A DNA stretch of 64,000 bases from Enterobacter sp. RIT418 (GCF_003057745.1 NZ_QBJD02000004.1:1-64000), one strand, 5' to 3'; shown: positions 9,607 through 19,987, counted from the stretch's first letter. Made by a program: numbers and translations. Notes: generated from the letters alone by a model not told the origin.

Positions 9607-9990
9607 ATGATTACGGGTATCCAGATCACTAAAGCGGCAAACGACGACCTGATGAACTCTTTCTGGCTGCTGGACAGCGAGAAAGGCGAAGCGCGCTGCG
9701 TTGTAGCAAAAGCGGGTTTTGCGGAAGATGAAATCGTACCGGTCAGCAAGCTGGGCGAAATCGAATATCGTGAAATTCCAATGGAAGTGAAGCCGGAAGT
9801 TCGCGTTGAAGGCGGTCAGCACCTGAACGTTAACGTTCTGCGTCGCGAAACGCTGATGGATGCCGTTGAGCACCCGGAAAAATACCCACAGCTGACCATT
9901 CGCGTGTCCGGCTATGCGGTACGCTTCAACTCTTTGACCCCAGAACAGCAGCGTGACGTCATCGCTCGTACCTTTACTGAAAGCCTGTAA
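9607..9990 (+). CDS. grcA: autonomous glycyl radical cofactor GrcA
   Basis: GrcA (YfiD) is a spare glycyl-radical domain that restores pyruvate formate-lyase after oxygen cleaves that enzyme at its radical glycine. The 127-residue protein contains the glycyl-radical motif RVSGYAVRF with radical Gly102, and resembles the C-terminus of PflB. A strong GGGAGG lies six bases before the ATG. The upstream FNR box and -10 region show how anaerobic expression is achieved. A bidirectional terminator separates it from convergent srmB. Confidence 0.97.
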   Translation: MITGIQITKAANDDLMNSFWLLDSEKGEARCVVAKAGFAEDEIVPVSKLGEIEYREIPMEVKPEVRVEGGQHLNVNVLRRETLMDAVEHPEKYPQLTIRVSGYAVRFNSLTPEQQRDVIARTFTESL

Positions 9991-10013
9991 GGTTTTTAGC
10001 CACGGGGGTGGAA

Positions 10014-10046
10014 TAAAAAAGCCGGGATAATCCCGGCTTTTTTTTA
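10014..10046. terminator. bidirectional terminator between grcA and srmB
   Basis: A seven-pair stem GCCGGGA/TCCCGGC with a three-base loop is flanked by AAAAAA on the left and TTTTTTTT on the right. It can therefore end transcription of both grcA (plus) and srmB (minus). Its right edge overlaps the srmB stop codon. Confidence 0.92.
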
Positions 10047-11375
10047 CTCTTCGCTTTTAGATTCTGGCGCAGCAGCAGCGCTTGGCTTACGGCGCTTGCC
10101 CTTGTTCTTGGTGTCGCGGTGGCGCAGCTTCACGCGCGGCTTCTCTTTTTCTTTCTCTTTTCTTTCTGCGCGTTTTGCCAGCGCTTTCTTGGACGGCTTG
10201 CCCGTCATCTTTTCGCTAGGGGCGCGGGTCGTCGGGCGAAGCTCATTGATCACGCGGGCCTTCAAAGGCTCATCGACATAGCGGCCAATTTTTTGCAGCA
10301 GCAGGTAGTCGTGCGCCTCGACCAGAGAGATCGCAACACCCTTGCGGCCAGCGCGACCGGTACGGCCAATGCGGTGCAGGTAGGTATCCCCGCTGCGCGG
10401 CATATCGAAGTTGATCACGTGACTTACGTCAGGAATATCGATCCCGCGTGCGGCAACGTCGGTGGCGACCAGAACATTCACGCGGCCATCGGTCAAACGC
10501 TTGATGCCTTCGGTACGCTTCACCTGCGCCATCTCGCCTTCAAGGTAGCAGTTGTTGATCCCGGCATTGCGCAACATTTCCGCCAGCTCGTGCACGCGCT
10601 CGCGCTTACGTACGAAGACGATGGTGCGGGTCGCATCTTCCTGCTTCAGCAGGTGCTTAAGCAGCTCAACCTTGTGCTCAAGGTTATCCGCACGGTAGTA
10701 CCACTGGTGAATTTTTTTACGTTCGCGGGTTGACGGCGTAGCGGACACCTCCGCGGGATCTTCCAGCAGACGCTCTGCGAAGTCTTTAATCGCTTCCCCT
10801 TCAAGGGTGGCAGAGAACAGCATCGTTTGGTTGCGCCAGCGCGTTTCACCCGCGATATGTTCGATATCCTGTGCAAAGCCCATGTCCAGCATGCGGTCCG
10901 CTTCGTCGAGGATCAGCGTTTCAACCGCGCGGCAGTCAAAGTTCTCTTCTTTGATGTACTGCAGCAGTCGGCCCGTCGTCGCCACGACGATGTCCTGGTT
11001 TTCACTAAACACTTCGGCGTGGTTCATGTACGCAACGCCGCCGGTGATCGTGGCGATATCCAGGTGAGTATTTGCCGCAAGTTCGCGCGCGTGTTCGGCA
11101 ACCTGCATTGCCAGCTCGCGCGTTGGCGTTAAGATCAAAATGCGCGGCGGGCCAGATTTTTTACGTGGGAAATCGAGCAGATGCTGCAAGACAGGCAGCA
11201 AGTAGGCTGCTGTTTTCCCCGTGCCGGTTGGCGCAGAACCGAGCACATCGCGTCCTTCCAGCGCAGGCGGAATGGCCGCGGCCTGAATGGCGGTCGGGCG
11301 TGTGAAGCCTTTGCTCTCAAGTGCATTGAGCAGGCTTTCATCGAGTTCAAGTTCGGAAAAAGTCGTTACAGTCAT
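10044..11375 (-). CDS. srmB: ATP-dependent RNA helicase SrmB
   Basis: SrmB is a DEAD-box RNA helicase that acts early in assembly of the 50S ribosomal subunit. The 443-residue protein has the Q-motif region at its start, Walker A APTGTGKT (48-55), LTPTRELA, the DEAD box in [12 protein letters not shown], the SAT motif in LFSATLEG, and the helicase C-terminal motifs [12 protein letters not shown] and [11 protein letters not shown]. It ends in a lysine- and arginine-rich tail of about 60 residues, suited to RNA binding. It is divergent from trmN, with 132 bases between the two starts. Confidence 0.96.
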   Translation of the reverse strand: MTVTTFSELELDESLLNALESKGFTRPTAIQAAAIPPALEGRDVLGSAPTGTGKTAAYLLPVLQHLLDFPRKKSGPPRILILTPTRELAMQVAEHARELAANTHLDIATITGGVAYMNHAEVFSENQDIVVATTGRLLQYIKEENFDCRAVETLILDEADRMLDMGFAQDIEHIAGETRWRNQTMLFSATLEGEAIKDFAERLLEDPAEVSATPSTRERKKIHQWYYRADNLEHKVELLKHLLKQEDATRTIVFVRKRERVHELAEMLRNAGINNCYLEGEMAQVKRTEGIKRLTDGRVNVLVATDVAARGIDIPDVSHVINFDMPRSGDTYLHRIGRTGRAGRKGVAISLVEAHDYLLLQKIGRYVDEPLKARVINELRPTTRAPSEKMTGKPSKKALAKRAERKEKEKEKPRVKLRHRDTKNKGKRRKPSAAAAPESKSEE

Positions 11376-11507
11376 GTTCTACCTCTGTGTGGGGCGCTGA
11401 TTATAGACGTTACGGCTGTAATCTTCATCTGTTTGTATGGATATCGCTTTTCGACCACTTCGCTTTCCCCTATGCTACCCCGGTTTCGTTTAGAAGGTTG
11501 CCCCGTC

Positions 11508-12245
11508 ATGTCTCAACTCAAAGCGCAATTGCGCCGCGATGGTTTCACATTCAAACAGTTCTTTATTGCTCACGATCGCTGTGCGATGAAAGTAGGTACA
11601 GACGGTATCTTACTGGGCGCGTGGGCACCTGTCGCAGGTGCAAAACGCATTCTTGATATTGGCACCGGCAGCGGGCTGCTGGCGTTAATGCTGGCGCAAC
11701 GCACGGACGAACATGTCACCATCGATGCCGTGGAACTGGATGCCGGGGCGGCGCGGCAGGCGGCCGAAAATGCGTCCGAATCCCCCTGGGCGAACCGCGT
11801 AAAAGTGGAATGTGCCGATGTGCTGGCCTGGGCACCAGAGCAAACGGCGCGTTACGATCTTATCGTCAGCAATCCACCTTATTATGCGCCGGGCGTAGAG
11901 TGTGCGACGCCGGCGCGCGAGCAGGCGCGCTATACCGGATCGCTCGATCACCGTGCGCTATTAACCAGTGCGGCAGAGCTCATCACGGAAGAGGGGTTTT
12001 TCTGCGTGGTGTTACCGGAAAGTACAGGCAATACCTTTATAGCGATCGCGCAGGAGATCGGCTGGAACTTGCGCTTGCGCACCGATATTGCCGATACCGA
12101 AAGCCGTTTGCCGCACCGCGTGCTGCTGGCGCTCTCACCCAAAGAGGGGGAGTGCTTTAATGACAGGATGGTGATCCGCGGGCCAGACCAGCGATATTCC
12201 GAAGACTACACTGCTCTGACCCAGGCGTTCTATCTGTTTATGTGA
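11508..12245 (+). CDS. trmN: tRNA1(Val) A37 N6-methyltransferase TrmN
   Basis: TrmN (YfiC) methylates N6 of adenosine 37 in tRNA1-Val, using S-adenosylmethionine. The Rossmann-fold motif [16 protein letters not shown] (about 46-61) binds the cofactor, and SNPPYY (about 121-126) is the NPPY catalytic motif of N6-adenine methyltransferases. I chose the ATG at 11508, giving 245 residues as in E. coli, with AAGG ten bases upstream. The open frame extends 109 codons further upstream, but that part runs antisense to srmB and is not conserved. The last 16 bases overlap the end of convergent nadB. Confidence 0.94.
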   Translation: MSQLKAQLRRDGFTFKQFFIAHDRCAMKVGTDGILLGAWAPVAGAKRILDIGTGSGLLALMLAQRTDEHVTIDAVELDAGAARQAAENASESPWANRVKVECADVLAWAPEQTARYDLIVSNPPYYAPGVECATPAREQARYTGSLDHRALLTSAAELITEEGFFCVVLPESTGNTFIAIAQEIGWNLRLRTDIADTESRLPHRVLLALSPKEGECFNDRMVIRGPDQRYSEDYTALTQAFYLFM

Positions 12246-13849
12246 ACGTGCGGGGACAGTACCGACGGGCCGGATTCTGCCAGCGCGTCGGGAAAGTCCA
12301 GGGTGTAGTGCAGGCCGCGGCTCTCTTTACGCATCATCGCGCAGCGAACGATCAGCTCAGCGACCTGCACCAGATTGCGCAGCTCCAGCAGATTGTTGGA
12401 CACGCGGAAGTTTGCGTAATACTCATCAATCTCCTGCTGCAGCATCGTAATCCGACGCAGGGCGCGCTCGAGACGTTTCGTGGTACGCACAATCCCAACG
12501 TAATCCCACATCAAGAGCCTCAGCTCATGCCAGTTATGCTGGATAACGACCCGCTCATCCGGATTGTCCACGCGGCTTTCATCCCATTCTGGCAAATGTT
12601 CCGCCAGGCGGGCGTAGGGCATGCGTTTGGTAATATCTTCAGCGGCTGACCAGCCGTAAACCAGACACTCCAGCAGCGAGTTGGACGCCATTCGATTTGC
12701 GCCGTGCAGGCCGGTGTAGCTCACCTCACCGATGGCATACAGCCCATCTACGTCGGTACGCCCGTGCTCGTCAACCATCACGCCGCCGCAGGTATAATGG
12801 GCGGCGGGCACAATCGGCACCGGGTCGCGGGTCAGATCGATGCCCAGGCTCAGCAGCTTTTCGTAAATCATTGGAAAGTGCTGGCGAATAAATCCGGCGG
12901 GCTTATGGCTAATATCCAGATACATGCAATCCACGCCCAGGCGCTTCATCTCGTGGTCAATGGCGCGGGCCACGATATCGCGCGGCGCGAGCTCGCCCCT
13001 GTCGTCAAAATCAGGCATAAATCGAGAGCCGTCCGGGCGCTTGAGATAAGCTCCTTCGCCGCGGAGGGCTTCCGTGAGCAGAAAGTTTCGCGCCTGAGGA
13101 TGGAACAGGGCGGTGGGGTGGAACTGGTTAAACTCGAGGTTAGCCACGCGGCAGCCTGCGCGCCAGGCCATCGCAATGCCGTCGCCAGAGGAAATATCCG
13201 GGTTGGTCGTATATTGATAAACCTTTGACGCACCGCCTGTGGCCAGCACCACGGCCTTCGCGCGGCAGGTTTCCACCGCTTCTTTATTACGATTCCATAC
13301 CCAGGCTCCAACAACGCGGCGCGTGCCGGGCAGGCCAATCTTGTCGGAGACGATCAGGTCGACCGCATTGCTGCGCTCCAGAACCTGTATGTTGGGATGT
13401 CCCAGCGCCTTGCCGACCAGCGTGGTCTCCACCGCTTTCCCGGTGGCGTCTGCGGCGTGCAGAATGCGACGATGGCTGTGTCCGCCTTCACGCGTCAGGT
13501 GATAGCTCTCTTCACCGTTTGGCTGAACGTGGGTATCAAACAAAACCCCCTGATCGATAAGCCACTGAACGCAGTGTCGGGCATTGCTGGCGACAAACTC
13601 TGCGGCGCGTGCGTCCACGATGCCGGCTCCGGCAACCAGCGTGTCTTCAACGTGTGAGGCGATACTGTCCGTTTCATCAAACACGGCGGCAATGCCGCCC
13701 TGCGCGTAAAAGGTTGAGCCTTCGCTTATTGGCCCTTTACTCAGCACAATAACCTTTTGATGCTCGGCCAGCCGGAGTGCCAGCGAAAGTCCAGCAGCGC
13801 CGCTGCCGATGATAAGGACATCACAATGCAGTTCGGATGATGTAGTCAT
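12230..13849 (-). CDS. nadB: L-aspartate oxidase NadB
   Basis: NadB oxidises L-aspartate to iminoaspartate, which NadA converts to quinolinate, the first committed steps of NAD synthesis. It is an FAD enzyme of the succinate dehydrogenase flavoprotein family. [15 protein letters not shown] at about residues 11-25 is the dinucleotide-binding site, and later conserved blocks include [23 protein letters not shown] and [14 protein letters not shown] chose the ATG at 13849 (539 residues, E. coli has 540). The 22 codons of open frame upstream contain the NadR operator and are not coding. It is divergent from rpoE. Confidence 0.95.
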   Translation of the reverse strand: MTTSSELHCDVLIIGSGAAGLSLALRLAEHQKVIVLSKGPISEGSTFYAQGGIAAVFDETDSIASHVEDTLVAGAGIVDARAAEFVASNARHCVQWLIDQGVLFDTHVQPNGEESYHLTREGGHSHRRILHAADATGKAVETTLVGKALGHPNIQVLERSNAVDLIVSDKIGLPGTRRVVGAWVWNRNKEAVETCRAKAVVLATGGASKVYQYTTNPDISSGDGIAMAWRAGCRVANLEFNQFHPTALFHPQARNFLLTEALRGEGAYLKRPDGSRFMPDFDDRGELAPRDIVARAIDHEMKRLGVDCMYLDISHKPAGFIRQHFPMIYEKLLSLGIDLTRDPVPIVPAAHYTCGGVMVDEHGRTDVDGLYAIGEVSYTGLHGANRMASNSLLECLVYGWSAAEDITKRMPYARLAEHLPEWDESRVDNPDERVVIQHNWHELRLLMWDYVGIVRTTKRLERALRRITMLQQEIDEYYANFRVSNNLLELRNLVQVAELIVRCAMMRKESRGLHYTLDFPDALAESGPSVLSPHVHINR

Positions 13850-13858
13850 GATGATTTT

Positions 13859-13876
13859 GTTTAATTTACTAAACAG
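13859..13876 (-). promoter_or_regulatory. NadR operator upstream of nadB
   Basis: TGTTTAATTTACTAAACA is a perfect 18-base palindrome of the form TGTTTA-N6-TAAACA, the NadR box known from nadA and nadB of enteric bacteria. It sits ten bases from the nadB start codon, so NAD-dependent repression of nadB is expected. The rest of the 426-base gap up to rpoE holds the rpoE promoter and leader and no convincing gene. Confidence 0.88.
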
Positions 13877-14164
13877 TGTTTGGTCAGAGTAGCACTCTAA
13901 CGGGATATATCGCACGTTTTTTTTGCTTCCCGTTGTGGAGGCTAAACAAGGGCTGGTGCGTTGAAAAGCGATAAATAGGCGAAATTATTTTGCGAAGCAG
14001 ATCGTTAGCTTCAGATTTTGTAGTGAAATAAACCCGGTGTTGCGTTACTCTTCTGGCGGGAAATGTATTGTTTCTTGTGAGAAAGTGGGTACGTATCGTG
14101 AACAGACTTATAATGAGAGAAAATGAACGGTCTGCGACGCGATCAACAAAAACAAAGGCGTGAC

Positions 14165-14192
14165 GGAACTTATTGAAGAACAGACTCTCTAA
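14165..14192 (+). promoter_or_regulatory. sigma-E-dependent promoter of rpoE
   Basis: GGAACTT (14165-14171) and TCTAA (14188-14192), separated by exactly 16 bases, match the sigma-E promoter consensus. Transcription should start near 14198, about 78 bases before the rpoE ATG. This makes the operon self-activating under envelope stress, as in E. coli. Confidence 0.9.
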
Positions 14193-14275
14193 TTCGGTGC
14201 TTGCTCAAAGTACGATGTTTTAGAGTGGCGTTTCGATAACGCGTGGAATTTAGGTTTGGGGAGACATTACCTCGG

Positions 14276-14851
14276 ATGAGCGAGCAGTTAACGGACCAGG
14301 TCCTGGTTGAACGGGTCCAGAAGGGAGATCAGAAAGCCTTTAACTTACTGGTGGTGCGCTACCAGCATAAGATGGCGAGTCTGGTTTCCCGCTATGTACC
14401 ATCGGGTGATGTGCCTGATGTCGTACAAGAGTCTTTTATTAAGGCCTATCGTGCGCTGGATTCTTTCCGGGGAGATAGTGCTTTTTATACCTGGCTGTAT
14501 CGTATTGCTGTCAATACAGCTAAAAACTACCTGGTCGCTCAGGGCCGACGTCCACCATCAACCGACGTGGACGCCATTGACGCCGAAAACTTCGAAAGTG
14601 GCGGCGCATTGAAAGAAATTTCGAACCCTGAGAACTTAATGTTGTCAGAAGAACTGAGACAAATAGTTTTTCGTACGATTGAGTCGCTCCCGGAAGATTT
14701 ACGCATGGCAATTACGTTGCGGGAGCTGGATGGACTTAGCTATGAAGAGATAGCCGCCATCATGGATTGCCCGGTCGGTACGGTTCGCTCACGTATTTTC
14801 CGTGCGCGAGAAGCTATTGATAATAAAGTTCAACCGCTTATCAGGCGTTGA
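14276..14851 (+). CDS. rpoE: RNA polymerase sigma factor RpoE (sigma-E)
   Basis: RpoE is the extracytoplasmic-function sigma factor for envelope stress. The 191-residue protein shows region 2 (about 10-90: VQKGDQKAFNLLVVRYQHK, DVVQESFIKAYRALDSF, FYTWLYRIAVNTAKNYL) and region 4 (about 130-185: LPEDLRMAITLRELDGLSYEEIA and the helix-turn-helix end CPVGTVRSRIFRARE). I chose the ATG at 14276, which gives the E. coli length and N-terminus MSEQLTDQ. A GTG at 14243 would add 11 unconserved residues. It heads rpoE-rseA-rseB-rseC and is transcribed from its own sigma-E promoter. Confidence 0.97.
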   Translation: MSEQLTDQVLVERVQKGDQKAFNLLVVRYQHKMASLVSRYVPSGDVPDVVQESFIKAYRALDSFRGDSAFYTWLYRIAVNTAKNYLVAQGRRPPSTDVDAIDAENFESGGALKEISNPENLMLSEELRQIVFRTIESLPEDLRMAITLRELDGLSYEEIAAIMDCPVGTVRSRIFRAREAIDNKVQPLIRR

Positions 14852-14882
14852 CGATAGCGGGATACTGGAAAAGGTATTAGGC

Positions 14883-15533
14883 ATGCAGAAAGAAAAACTT
14901 TCCGCTTTAATGGATGGGGAAACGCTGGATAGTGAGCTGCTCAACGAGCTGTCTCATTCTCCCGAAATGCAAGAGACCTGGCAGAGCTATCACCTCATCC
15001 GCGATACGATGCGCGGTGATACCGGCGACGTTCTCCATTTCGATATCTCAGCACGCGTCATGGCGGCTATCGAAAATGAGCCTGTTCATAAAACCACTCC
15101 GCTGATCCCTGAAGCGCAACCGGCTCCTCACCAGTGGCAGAAAATGCCGTTTTGGCAGAAGGTGCGTCCGTGGGCCAGCCAGCTCACGCAAATGGGTGTG
15201 GCTGCATGCGTATCGCTTGCAGTTATCGTTGGCGTCCAGCACTATAATACGCAGTCTGAAGCCAGCCAGCAGCCTGAAGCGCCTGTGTTTAACACCATGC
15301 CGATGATGGGCAAAGCCAGCCCGGTCAGTCTGGGCGTTCCGGCTGATGCCTCCGCAAGCGGCGGACAGCAACAGCAGGTTCAAGAGCAGCGCCGTCGCAT
15401 TAATGCGATGCTCCAGGATTATGAGCTGCAGCGTCGTCTGCACTCTGAGCAGCTTCAGTTTGAGCAGGCCCAAACGCAGCAGGCCGCTGTGCAGGTGCCA
15501 GGAAACCAAACTCTAGGAACGCAATCGCAGTAA
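14883..15533 (+). CDS. rseA: anti-sigma-E factor RseA
   Basis: RseA is a single-pass inner-membrane protein that holds sigma-E inactive. Residues 1-66 form the cytoplasmic sigma-binding domain, about 104-119 the membrane helix, and the rest the periplasmic domain that binds RseB. The stress proteases' sites are preserved: Val148-Ser149 in ASPVSLG for DegS, and Ala108-Cys109 in the helix for RseP. The periplasmic tail is rich in glutamine. The ATG at 14883 gives 216 residues, the E. coli length. The next gene, rseB, starts at the last base of its stop codon. Confidence 0.96.
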   Translation: MQKEKLSALMDGETLDSELLNELSHSPEMQETWQSYHLIRDTMRGDTGDVLHFDISARVMAAIENEPVHKTTPLIPEAQPAPHQWQKMPFWQKVRPWASQLTQMGVAACVSLAVIVGVQHYNTQSEASQQPEAPVFNTMPMMGKASPVSLGVPADASASGGQQQQVQEQRRRINAMLQDYELQRRLHSEQLQFEQAQTQQAAVQVPGNQTLGTQSQ

Positions 15534-16486
15534 TGAAGCAACTTTGGTTCGCCATGTCTTTGGTGGCAGGTGGCCTGTTCTTCTCAGCTAACGCCTCGGC
15601 TGATGTTTCATCCGGGGCGTTGTTGCAGCAGATGAACGTGGCCAGCCAGTCACTCAACTACGAGTTGGCATTTATCAGCATCAACAAGCAGGGCGTTGAG
15701 TCATTACGCTATCGCCATGCCCGCCTTGATAATCAGCCGCTTGCCCAGCTTTTACAGATGGATGGCCCGCGTCGTGAGGTGGTTCAGCGTGGTAGCGAAA
15801 TTAGCTATTTCGAACCCGGTCTCGAGCCGTTCACGCTCAATGGCGACTATATCGTTGATTCACTGCCGTCACTCATCTACACCGATTTCAAGCGGCTTGC
15901 CCCTTATTACGATTTCATATCGGTAGGGCGAACGCGCATTGCGGATCGGCTTTGTGAAGTGATCCGCGTGGTAGCGCGTGATGGTACGCGCTACAGCTAC
16001 ATCGTCTGGATTGACGCGGAAACCAAGCTTCCCATGCGGGTCGACCTGCTCGATCGCGACGGAGAAACGCTGGAACAGTTCCGCGTAATCTCCTTTAGCG
16101 TCAATAATCAGGTTGGGACCAACATGCAGAATCTGGCTAAGGCCAGCCTGCCGCCGCTGCTTTCCGTTCCCCCAGGAGATTCTGTGAACTTCAACTGGGT
16201 GCCTTCGTGGATCCCTCAGGGGTTTAGTGAAATTTCCAGCAGCCGTCGCCAGCTTCCAACCATCGAAACGCCGGTTGAATCGCGCCTTTATTCAGATGGT
16301 TTGTTTAGCTTCTCTGTGAACATCAACCGTGCCTCGGCAAACAGCTCTGAGCAAATGCTCCGTACCGGACGCCGGACGGTGAGCACTACGGTGCGCGATA
16401 ACGCAGAGATCACCGTGGTGGGCGAATTGCCGCCGCAAACCGCGAAGCGCATTTCTGACAGCATCAAATTCAGGGCCGCACAATGA
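15533..16486 (+). CDS. rseB: sigma-E regulatory protein RseB
   Basis: RseB is a periplasmic protein that binds RseA and shields it from DegS. It also senses mislocalised lipopolysaccharide. The 317-residue protein begins with a Sec signal peptide (about 1-23, ending ANASA) followed by the MucB/RseB lipoprotein-like domain and a smaller C-terminal domain. E. coli RseB has 318 residues. The start overlaps the rseA stop (TAATG) and the end overlaps the rseC start (ATGA), which points to translational coupling through the operon. Confidence 0.95.
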   Translation: MKQLWFAMSLVAGGLFFSANASADVSSGALLQQMNVASQSLNYELAFISINKQGVESLRYRHARLDNQPLAQLLQMDGPRREVVQRGSEISYFEPGLEPFTLNGDYIVDSLPSLIYTDFKRLAPYYDFISVGRTRIADRLCEVIRVVARDGTRYSYIVWIDAETKLPMRVDLLDRDGETLEQFRVISFSVNNQVGTNMQNLAKASLPPLLSVPPGDSVNFNWVPSWIPQGFSEISSSRRQLPTIETPVESRLYSDGLFSFSVNINRASANSSEQMLRTGRRTVSTTVRDNAEITVVGELPPQTAKRISDSIKFRAAQ

Positions 16487-16959
16487 TCAAAGAGTGGGCT
16501 ACGGTCGTTTCGTGGAATAACGGAATCGCGCTGGTGAGCTGTGATGTAAAAGCCTCATGCAACAGCTGCGCATCACGAGCCGGGTGCGGAAGCCGCGTAC
16601 TGAATAAGCTGGGGCCGCAAACCTCGCATACGATTTCAGTACCCAGCGAGCAGCCGCTGGTGAAAGGGCAGAAGGTTGAGCTGGGAATTGCAGAAGGCAG
16701 TTTGCTGACTTCCGCGATGCTGGTTTATCTCTCTCCGCTGGTGGGGCTGTTTGTCATGGGCGGTATCTTCCAGATGCTGTTTGGCACCGATTTGTCTGCC
16801 ATGTTTGGCGCCGCGCTCGGTGGCGTCGGCGGATTTCTGCTTGCCAGGGGCTTGTCGCCTAAGCTTGCAGCCCGCGAGGCGTGGCAGCCCGTGATTCTTA
16901 GCGTCGCGCTGGCACCAGACCAGCTTCGCGTTGAGACACTTTCTACTGAAGCCCGGTAA
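16483..16959 (+). CDS. rseC: SoxR-reducing system protein RseC
   Basis: RseC is an inner-membrane protein linked to reduction of the SoxR iron-sulfur centre and to sigma-E control, with its mechanism not settled. The 158-residue protein has an N-terminal cysteine cluster (CDVKASCNSCASRAGCG, about residues 20-36), probably a metal or cluster site, and two hydrophobic helices (about 72-92 and 97-117). It is the last gene of the rpoE operon and overlaps rseB by four bases. A short stem-loop at its stop codon may end the transcript. Confidence 0.93.
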   Translation: MIKEWATVVSWNNGIALVSCDVKASCNSCASRAGCGSRVLNKLGPQTSHTISVPSEQPLVKGQKVELGIAEGSLLTSAMLVYLSPLVGLFVMGGIFQMLFGTDLSAMFGAALGGVGGFLLARGLSPKLAAREAWQPVILSVALAPDQLRVETLSTEAR

Positions 16960-16970
16960 TTCACCGGGCT
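16950..16970 (+). terminator. weak terminator after rseC
   Basis: An eight-pair AGCCCGGT/ACCGGGCT stem spans the rseC stop codon and is followed by TTATCATT rather than a full T-run. Partial read-through into lepA is likely. The 174 bases between here and lepA contain TAGAAT at 17061-17066, a possible -10 box for a lepA promoter. Confidence 0.55.
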
Positions 16971-17144
16971 TTATCATTATTTACATCTCAAAAAAGAAAA
17001 CGCCGTTTCTTCCGGCTATGCTTGGCTCTAAGTGCATTTCCAGGTAACGGAGATGTAGTGTAGAATGCTGCGTTTTCGCACTGAAAAACGTCAGGCTAAG
17101 AACAGCGGCCTCCAGGAATTCGTAAGGCATAATTATTTAACTAT

Positions 17145-18944
17145 ATGAAGAACATACGTAACTTTTCGATCATTGCTCACATTGACCACGGTAAGTCGAC
17201 GCTGTCTGACCGTATTATCCAGATTTGCGGTGGCCTGTCTGATCGTGAAATGGCAGCCCAGGTACTGGACTCCATGGACCTGGAACGCGAACGCGGGATC
17301 ACCATTAAAGCGCAGAGCGTTACGCTCGACTACAAAGCGACTGATGGTGAAACCTATCAGCTGAACTTTATCGACACCCCGGGCCACGTTGACTTCTCCT
17401 ATGAAGTATCGCGCTCGCTGGCGGCCTGTGAAGGCGCGCTGCTGGTGGTCGATGCCGGGCAGGGCGTAGAAGCTCAAACCCTGGCGAACTGCTATACCGC
17501 GATGGAAATGGACCTCGAGGTTGTGCCGGTTCTGAACAAAATCGACCTGCCAGCGGCCGATCCTGAACGCGTGGCGGAAGAGATTGAAGATATCGTCGGT
17601 ATTGATGCGACCGATGCGGTGCGCTGCTCGGCCAAAACCGGCGTCGGCGTTCCGGACGTGCTCGAACGTCTGGTGCGTGATATTCCGCCGCCGGAAGGCG
17701 ATCCGGATGCCCCGCTGCAGGCGCTGATCATCGATTCCTGGTTTGATAACTACCTGGGCGTTGTCTCGCTGGTGCGTATTAAAAACGGCACCATGCGTAA
17801 AGGTGACAAAATCAAGGTGATGAGCACCGGTCAGGTCTACAACGCTGACCGCCTCGGGATCTTCACCCCTAAACAGGTTGACCGTACCGAGCTGAAATGC
17901 GGCGAAGTTGGCTGGCTGGTCTGCGCGATTAAAGACATTCTCGGCGCGCCGGTAGGGGATACCCTCACGCTGGCCCGTAACCCGGCGGAAAAAGCGCTGC
18001 CGGGCTTCAAAAAAGTGAAGCCGCAGGTCTACGCAGGTCTTTTCCCGGTCAGCTCTGATGACTATGAGAACTTCCGCGATGCGCTTGGCAAGCTAAGCCT
18101 CAACGATGCCTCCCTGTTCTACGAGCCAGAAAGCTCAACGGCGCTGGGCTTCGGCTTCCGCTGTGGCTTCCTCGGCCTGCTGCATATGGAGATCATCCAG
18201 GAGCGTCTGGAACGTGAATACGATCTGGATCTGATCACCACGGCGCCGACCGTAGTGTATGAAGTCGAAACCACGTCGAAAGAGATTATCTACGTCGATA
18301 GCCCGTCCAAGCTTCCGCCGCTGAATAACATTCAGGAGCTGCGCGAGCCTATCGCAGAGTGTCACATGCTGCTGCCGCAGGAGTTCCTGGGCAACGTGAT
18401 CACCCTGTGTATCGAAAAGCGCGGCGTACAGACCAACATGGTTTACCACGGTAACCAGGTGGCGCTGACCTACGAAATTCCGATGGCGGAAGTGGTGCTC
18501 GACTTCTTCGACCGTCTGAAGTCTACCTCTCGCGGCTACGCGTCGCTGGATTACAACTTCAAACGATTCCAGGCTTCCAACATGGTGCGCGTAGACGTGC
18601 TGATCAACGGCGAGCGTGTGGATGCGCTGGCGCTGATCACCCATAACGACAACGCCCCGTACCGCGGCCGCGAGCTGGTTGAAAAGATGAAGGAGCTGAT
18701 CCCGCGTCAGCAGTTCGACATCGCGATTCAGGCGGCGATTGGCAACCATATCATCGCCCGCTCGACCGTGAAGCAGCTGCGTAAAAACGTTCTGGCGAAA
18801 TGCTACGGCGGTGACGTTAGCCGTAAGAAAAAGCTGCTGCAGAAGCAGAAAGACGGTAAGAAGCGCATGAAGCAGGTCGGTAACGTTGAGCTGCCGCAGG
18901 AAGCATTCCTTGCCATCCTTCATGTTGGCAAAGACGGCAAATAA
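17145..18944 (+). CDS. lepA: elongation factor 4 LepA
   Basis: LepA (EF4) is a ribosomal GTPase that affects translation initiation and back-translocation. The 599-residue protein has the exact E. coli length. The GTPase domain shows [10 protein letters not shown] (11-20), [14 protein letters not shown] and SAKTG. It is followed by EF-G-like domains II, III and V and the special basic C-terminal domain ending with [18 protein letters not shown]. It is followed 16 bases later by lepB, forming the classic lepA-lepB operon. Confidence 0.98.
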   Translation: MKNIRNFSIIAHIDHGKSTLSDRIIQICGGLSDREMAAQVLDSMDLERERGITIKAQSVTLDYKATDGETYQLNFIDTPGHVDFSYEVSRSLAACEGALLVVDAGQGVEAQTLANCYTAMEMDLEVVPVLNKIDLPAADPERVAEEIEDIVGIDATDAVRCSAKTGVGVPDVLERLVRDIPPPEGDPDAPLQALIIDSWFDNYLGVVSLVRIKNGTMRKGDKIKVMSTGQVYNADRLGIFTPKQVDRTELKCGEVGWLVCAIKDILGAPVGDTLTLARNPAEKALPGFKKVKPQVYAGLFPVSSDDYENFRDALGKLSLNDASLFYEPESSTALGFGFRCGFLGLLHMEIIQERLEREYDLDLITTAPTVVYEVETTSKEIIYVDSPSKLPPLNNIQELREPIAECHMLLPQEFLGNVITLCIEKRGVQTNMVYHGNQVALTYEIPMAEVVLDFFDRLKSTSRGYASLDYNFKRFQASNMVRVDVLINGERVDALALITHNDNAPYRGRELVEKMKELIPRQQFDIAIQAAIGNHIIARSTVKQLRKNVLAKCYGGDVSRKKKLLQKQKDGKKRMKQVGNVELPQEAFLAILHVGKDGK

Positions 18945-18960
18945 CCCTTAAGGAGTTGGC

Positions 18961-19935
18961 ATGGCGAACATGTTTGCCCTGATCCTGGTCATCGCAACCC
19001 TGGTAACAGGGCTGTTGTGGTGCCTGGATAAGTTTATTTTCGCGCCTAAGCGCCGTGAACGTCAGGCTGCCGCGCAGGCGGCCACCGGCGACGGGCTGGA
19101 CGCGAAAACCCTTAAAAAGGTGGGCCCGAAACCGGGCTGGCTGGAGACGGGCGCATCGGTGTTCCCGGTTCTGGCGATTGTTCTGATCGTCCGTTCGTTT
19201 ATTTACGAACCGTTCCAGATCCCATCTGGATCGATGATGCCAACGCTGCTGATCGGCGATTTTATTCTGGTGGAGAAGTTTGCCTACGGCATTAAAGATC
19301 CTATCTACCAAAAAACGCTGATCGAAACCGGCCATCCGAAACGCGGTGACATCGTGGTCTTTAAATATCCGGAAGATCCGCGTCTGGACTACATCAAGCG
19401 TGCGGTGGGTCTGCCGGGTGACAAAGTCACCTACGATCCGGTTGCGAAAGAAGTGACCGTACAGCCGGGCTGCAGCTCCGGTACCGCGTGCGAAAATGCG
19501 CTGCCAATCACTTACTCAAACGTTGAGCCAAGCGATTTCGTGCAGACCTTCGCTCGCCGCAACGGCGGCGAAGCGACCAGCGGTTTCTTCCAGGTGCCGA
19601 AAGACGAATCCAAAGAGAACGGTATTCGTCTGGTTGAGCGCAAAGAGACGCTGGGCGACGTCACCCACCGTATTCTGACCGTGCCAATCGCGCAGGACCA
19701 GGTGGGAATGTACTACCGGCAGCCGGGGCAACAGCTGGCGACCTGGATTGTGCCACCGGGGCACTACTTCATGATGGGTGATAACCGCGACAACTCTGCG
19801 GACAGCCGTTACTGGGGCTTTGTGCCGGAAGCGAATCTGGTAGGTAAAGCGACAGCGATCTGGATGAGTTTTGAGAAGCAGGAAGGCGAATGGCCGACCG
19901 GCGTTCGCCTGAATCGTATCGGCGGAATCCATTAA
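18961..19935 (+). CDS. lepB: signal peptidase I LepB
   Basis: LepB is the inner-membrane serine protease that cuts signal peptides from exported proteins. The 324-residue protein has two N-terminal membrane helices (about 4-22 and 58-77) and a periplasmic catalytic domain. The nucleophile Ser91 lies in PSGSMMPTL and the general base Lys146 in YIKRAVGLPGD, at the E. coli positions. GDNRDNSADSR is the conserved box E. AGGAG sits upstream of the ATG. A strong hairpin separates it from rnc. Confidence 0.98.
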   Translation: MANMFALILVIATLVTGLLWCLDKFIFAPKRRERQAAAQAATGDGLDAKTLKKVGPKPGWLETGASVFPVLAIVLIVRSFIYEPFQIPSGSMMPTLLIGDFILVEKFAYGIKDPIYQKTLIETGHPKRGDIVVFKYPEDPRLDYIKRAVGLPGDKVTYDPVAKEVTVQPGCSSGTACENALPITYSNVEPSDFVQTFARRNGGEATSGFFQVPKDESKENGIRLVERKETLGDVTHRILTVPIAQDQVGMYYRQPGQQLATWIVPPGHYFMMGDNRDNSADSRYWGFVPEANLVGKATAIWMSFEKQEGEWPTGVRLNRIGGIH

Positions 19936-19940
19936 TTCTC

Positions 19941-19987
19941 AATAATTGAACGCGTAGCCGCAGTTATTTGCGGCTACGCGAATTATT
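19941..19987 (+). terminator. strong hairpin between lepB and rnc
   Basis: A perfect 12-pair stem CGCGTAGCCGCA/TGCGGCTACGCG with loop GTTATT is extended by flanking AATAATT/AATTATT. It lacks a clean T-run, so it may act as a terminator or as an RNA-processing or stability element. The following DNA contains TAGAAT at 20035-20040, a possible -10 box for rnc. Confidence 0.65.

Noticed and set aside
11181-11507. N-terminal extension of trmN by 109 codons
   Set aside because: The extension runs antisense to srmB and is absent from homologues. The ATG at 11508 has a reasonable ribosome-binding site.
14100-14275. Leader peptide upstream of rpoE
   Set aside because: Only frames of 16 to 17 codons without a clear ribosome-binding site were found, and the frame ending over the rpoE start has no start codon, so I do not call a gene.
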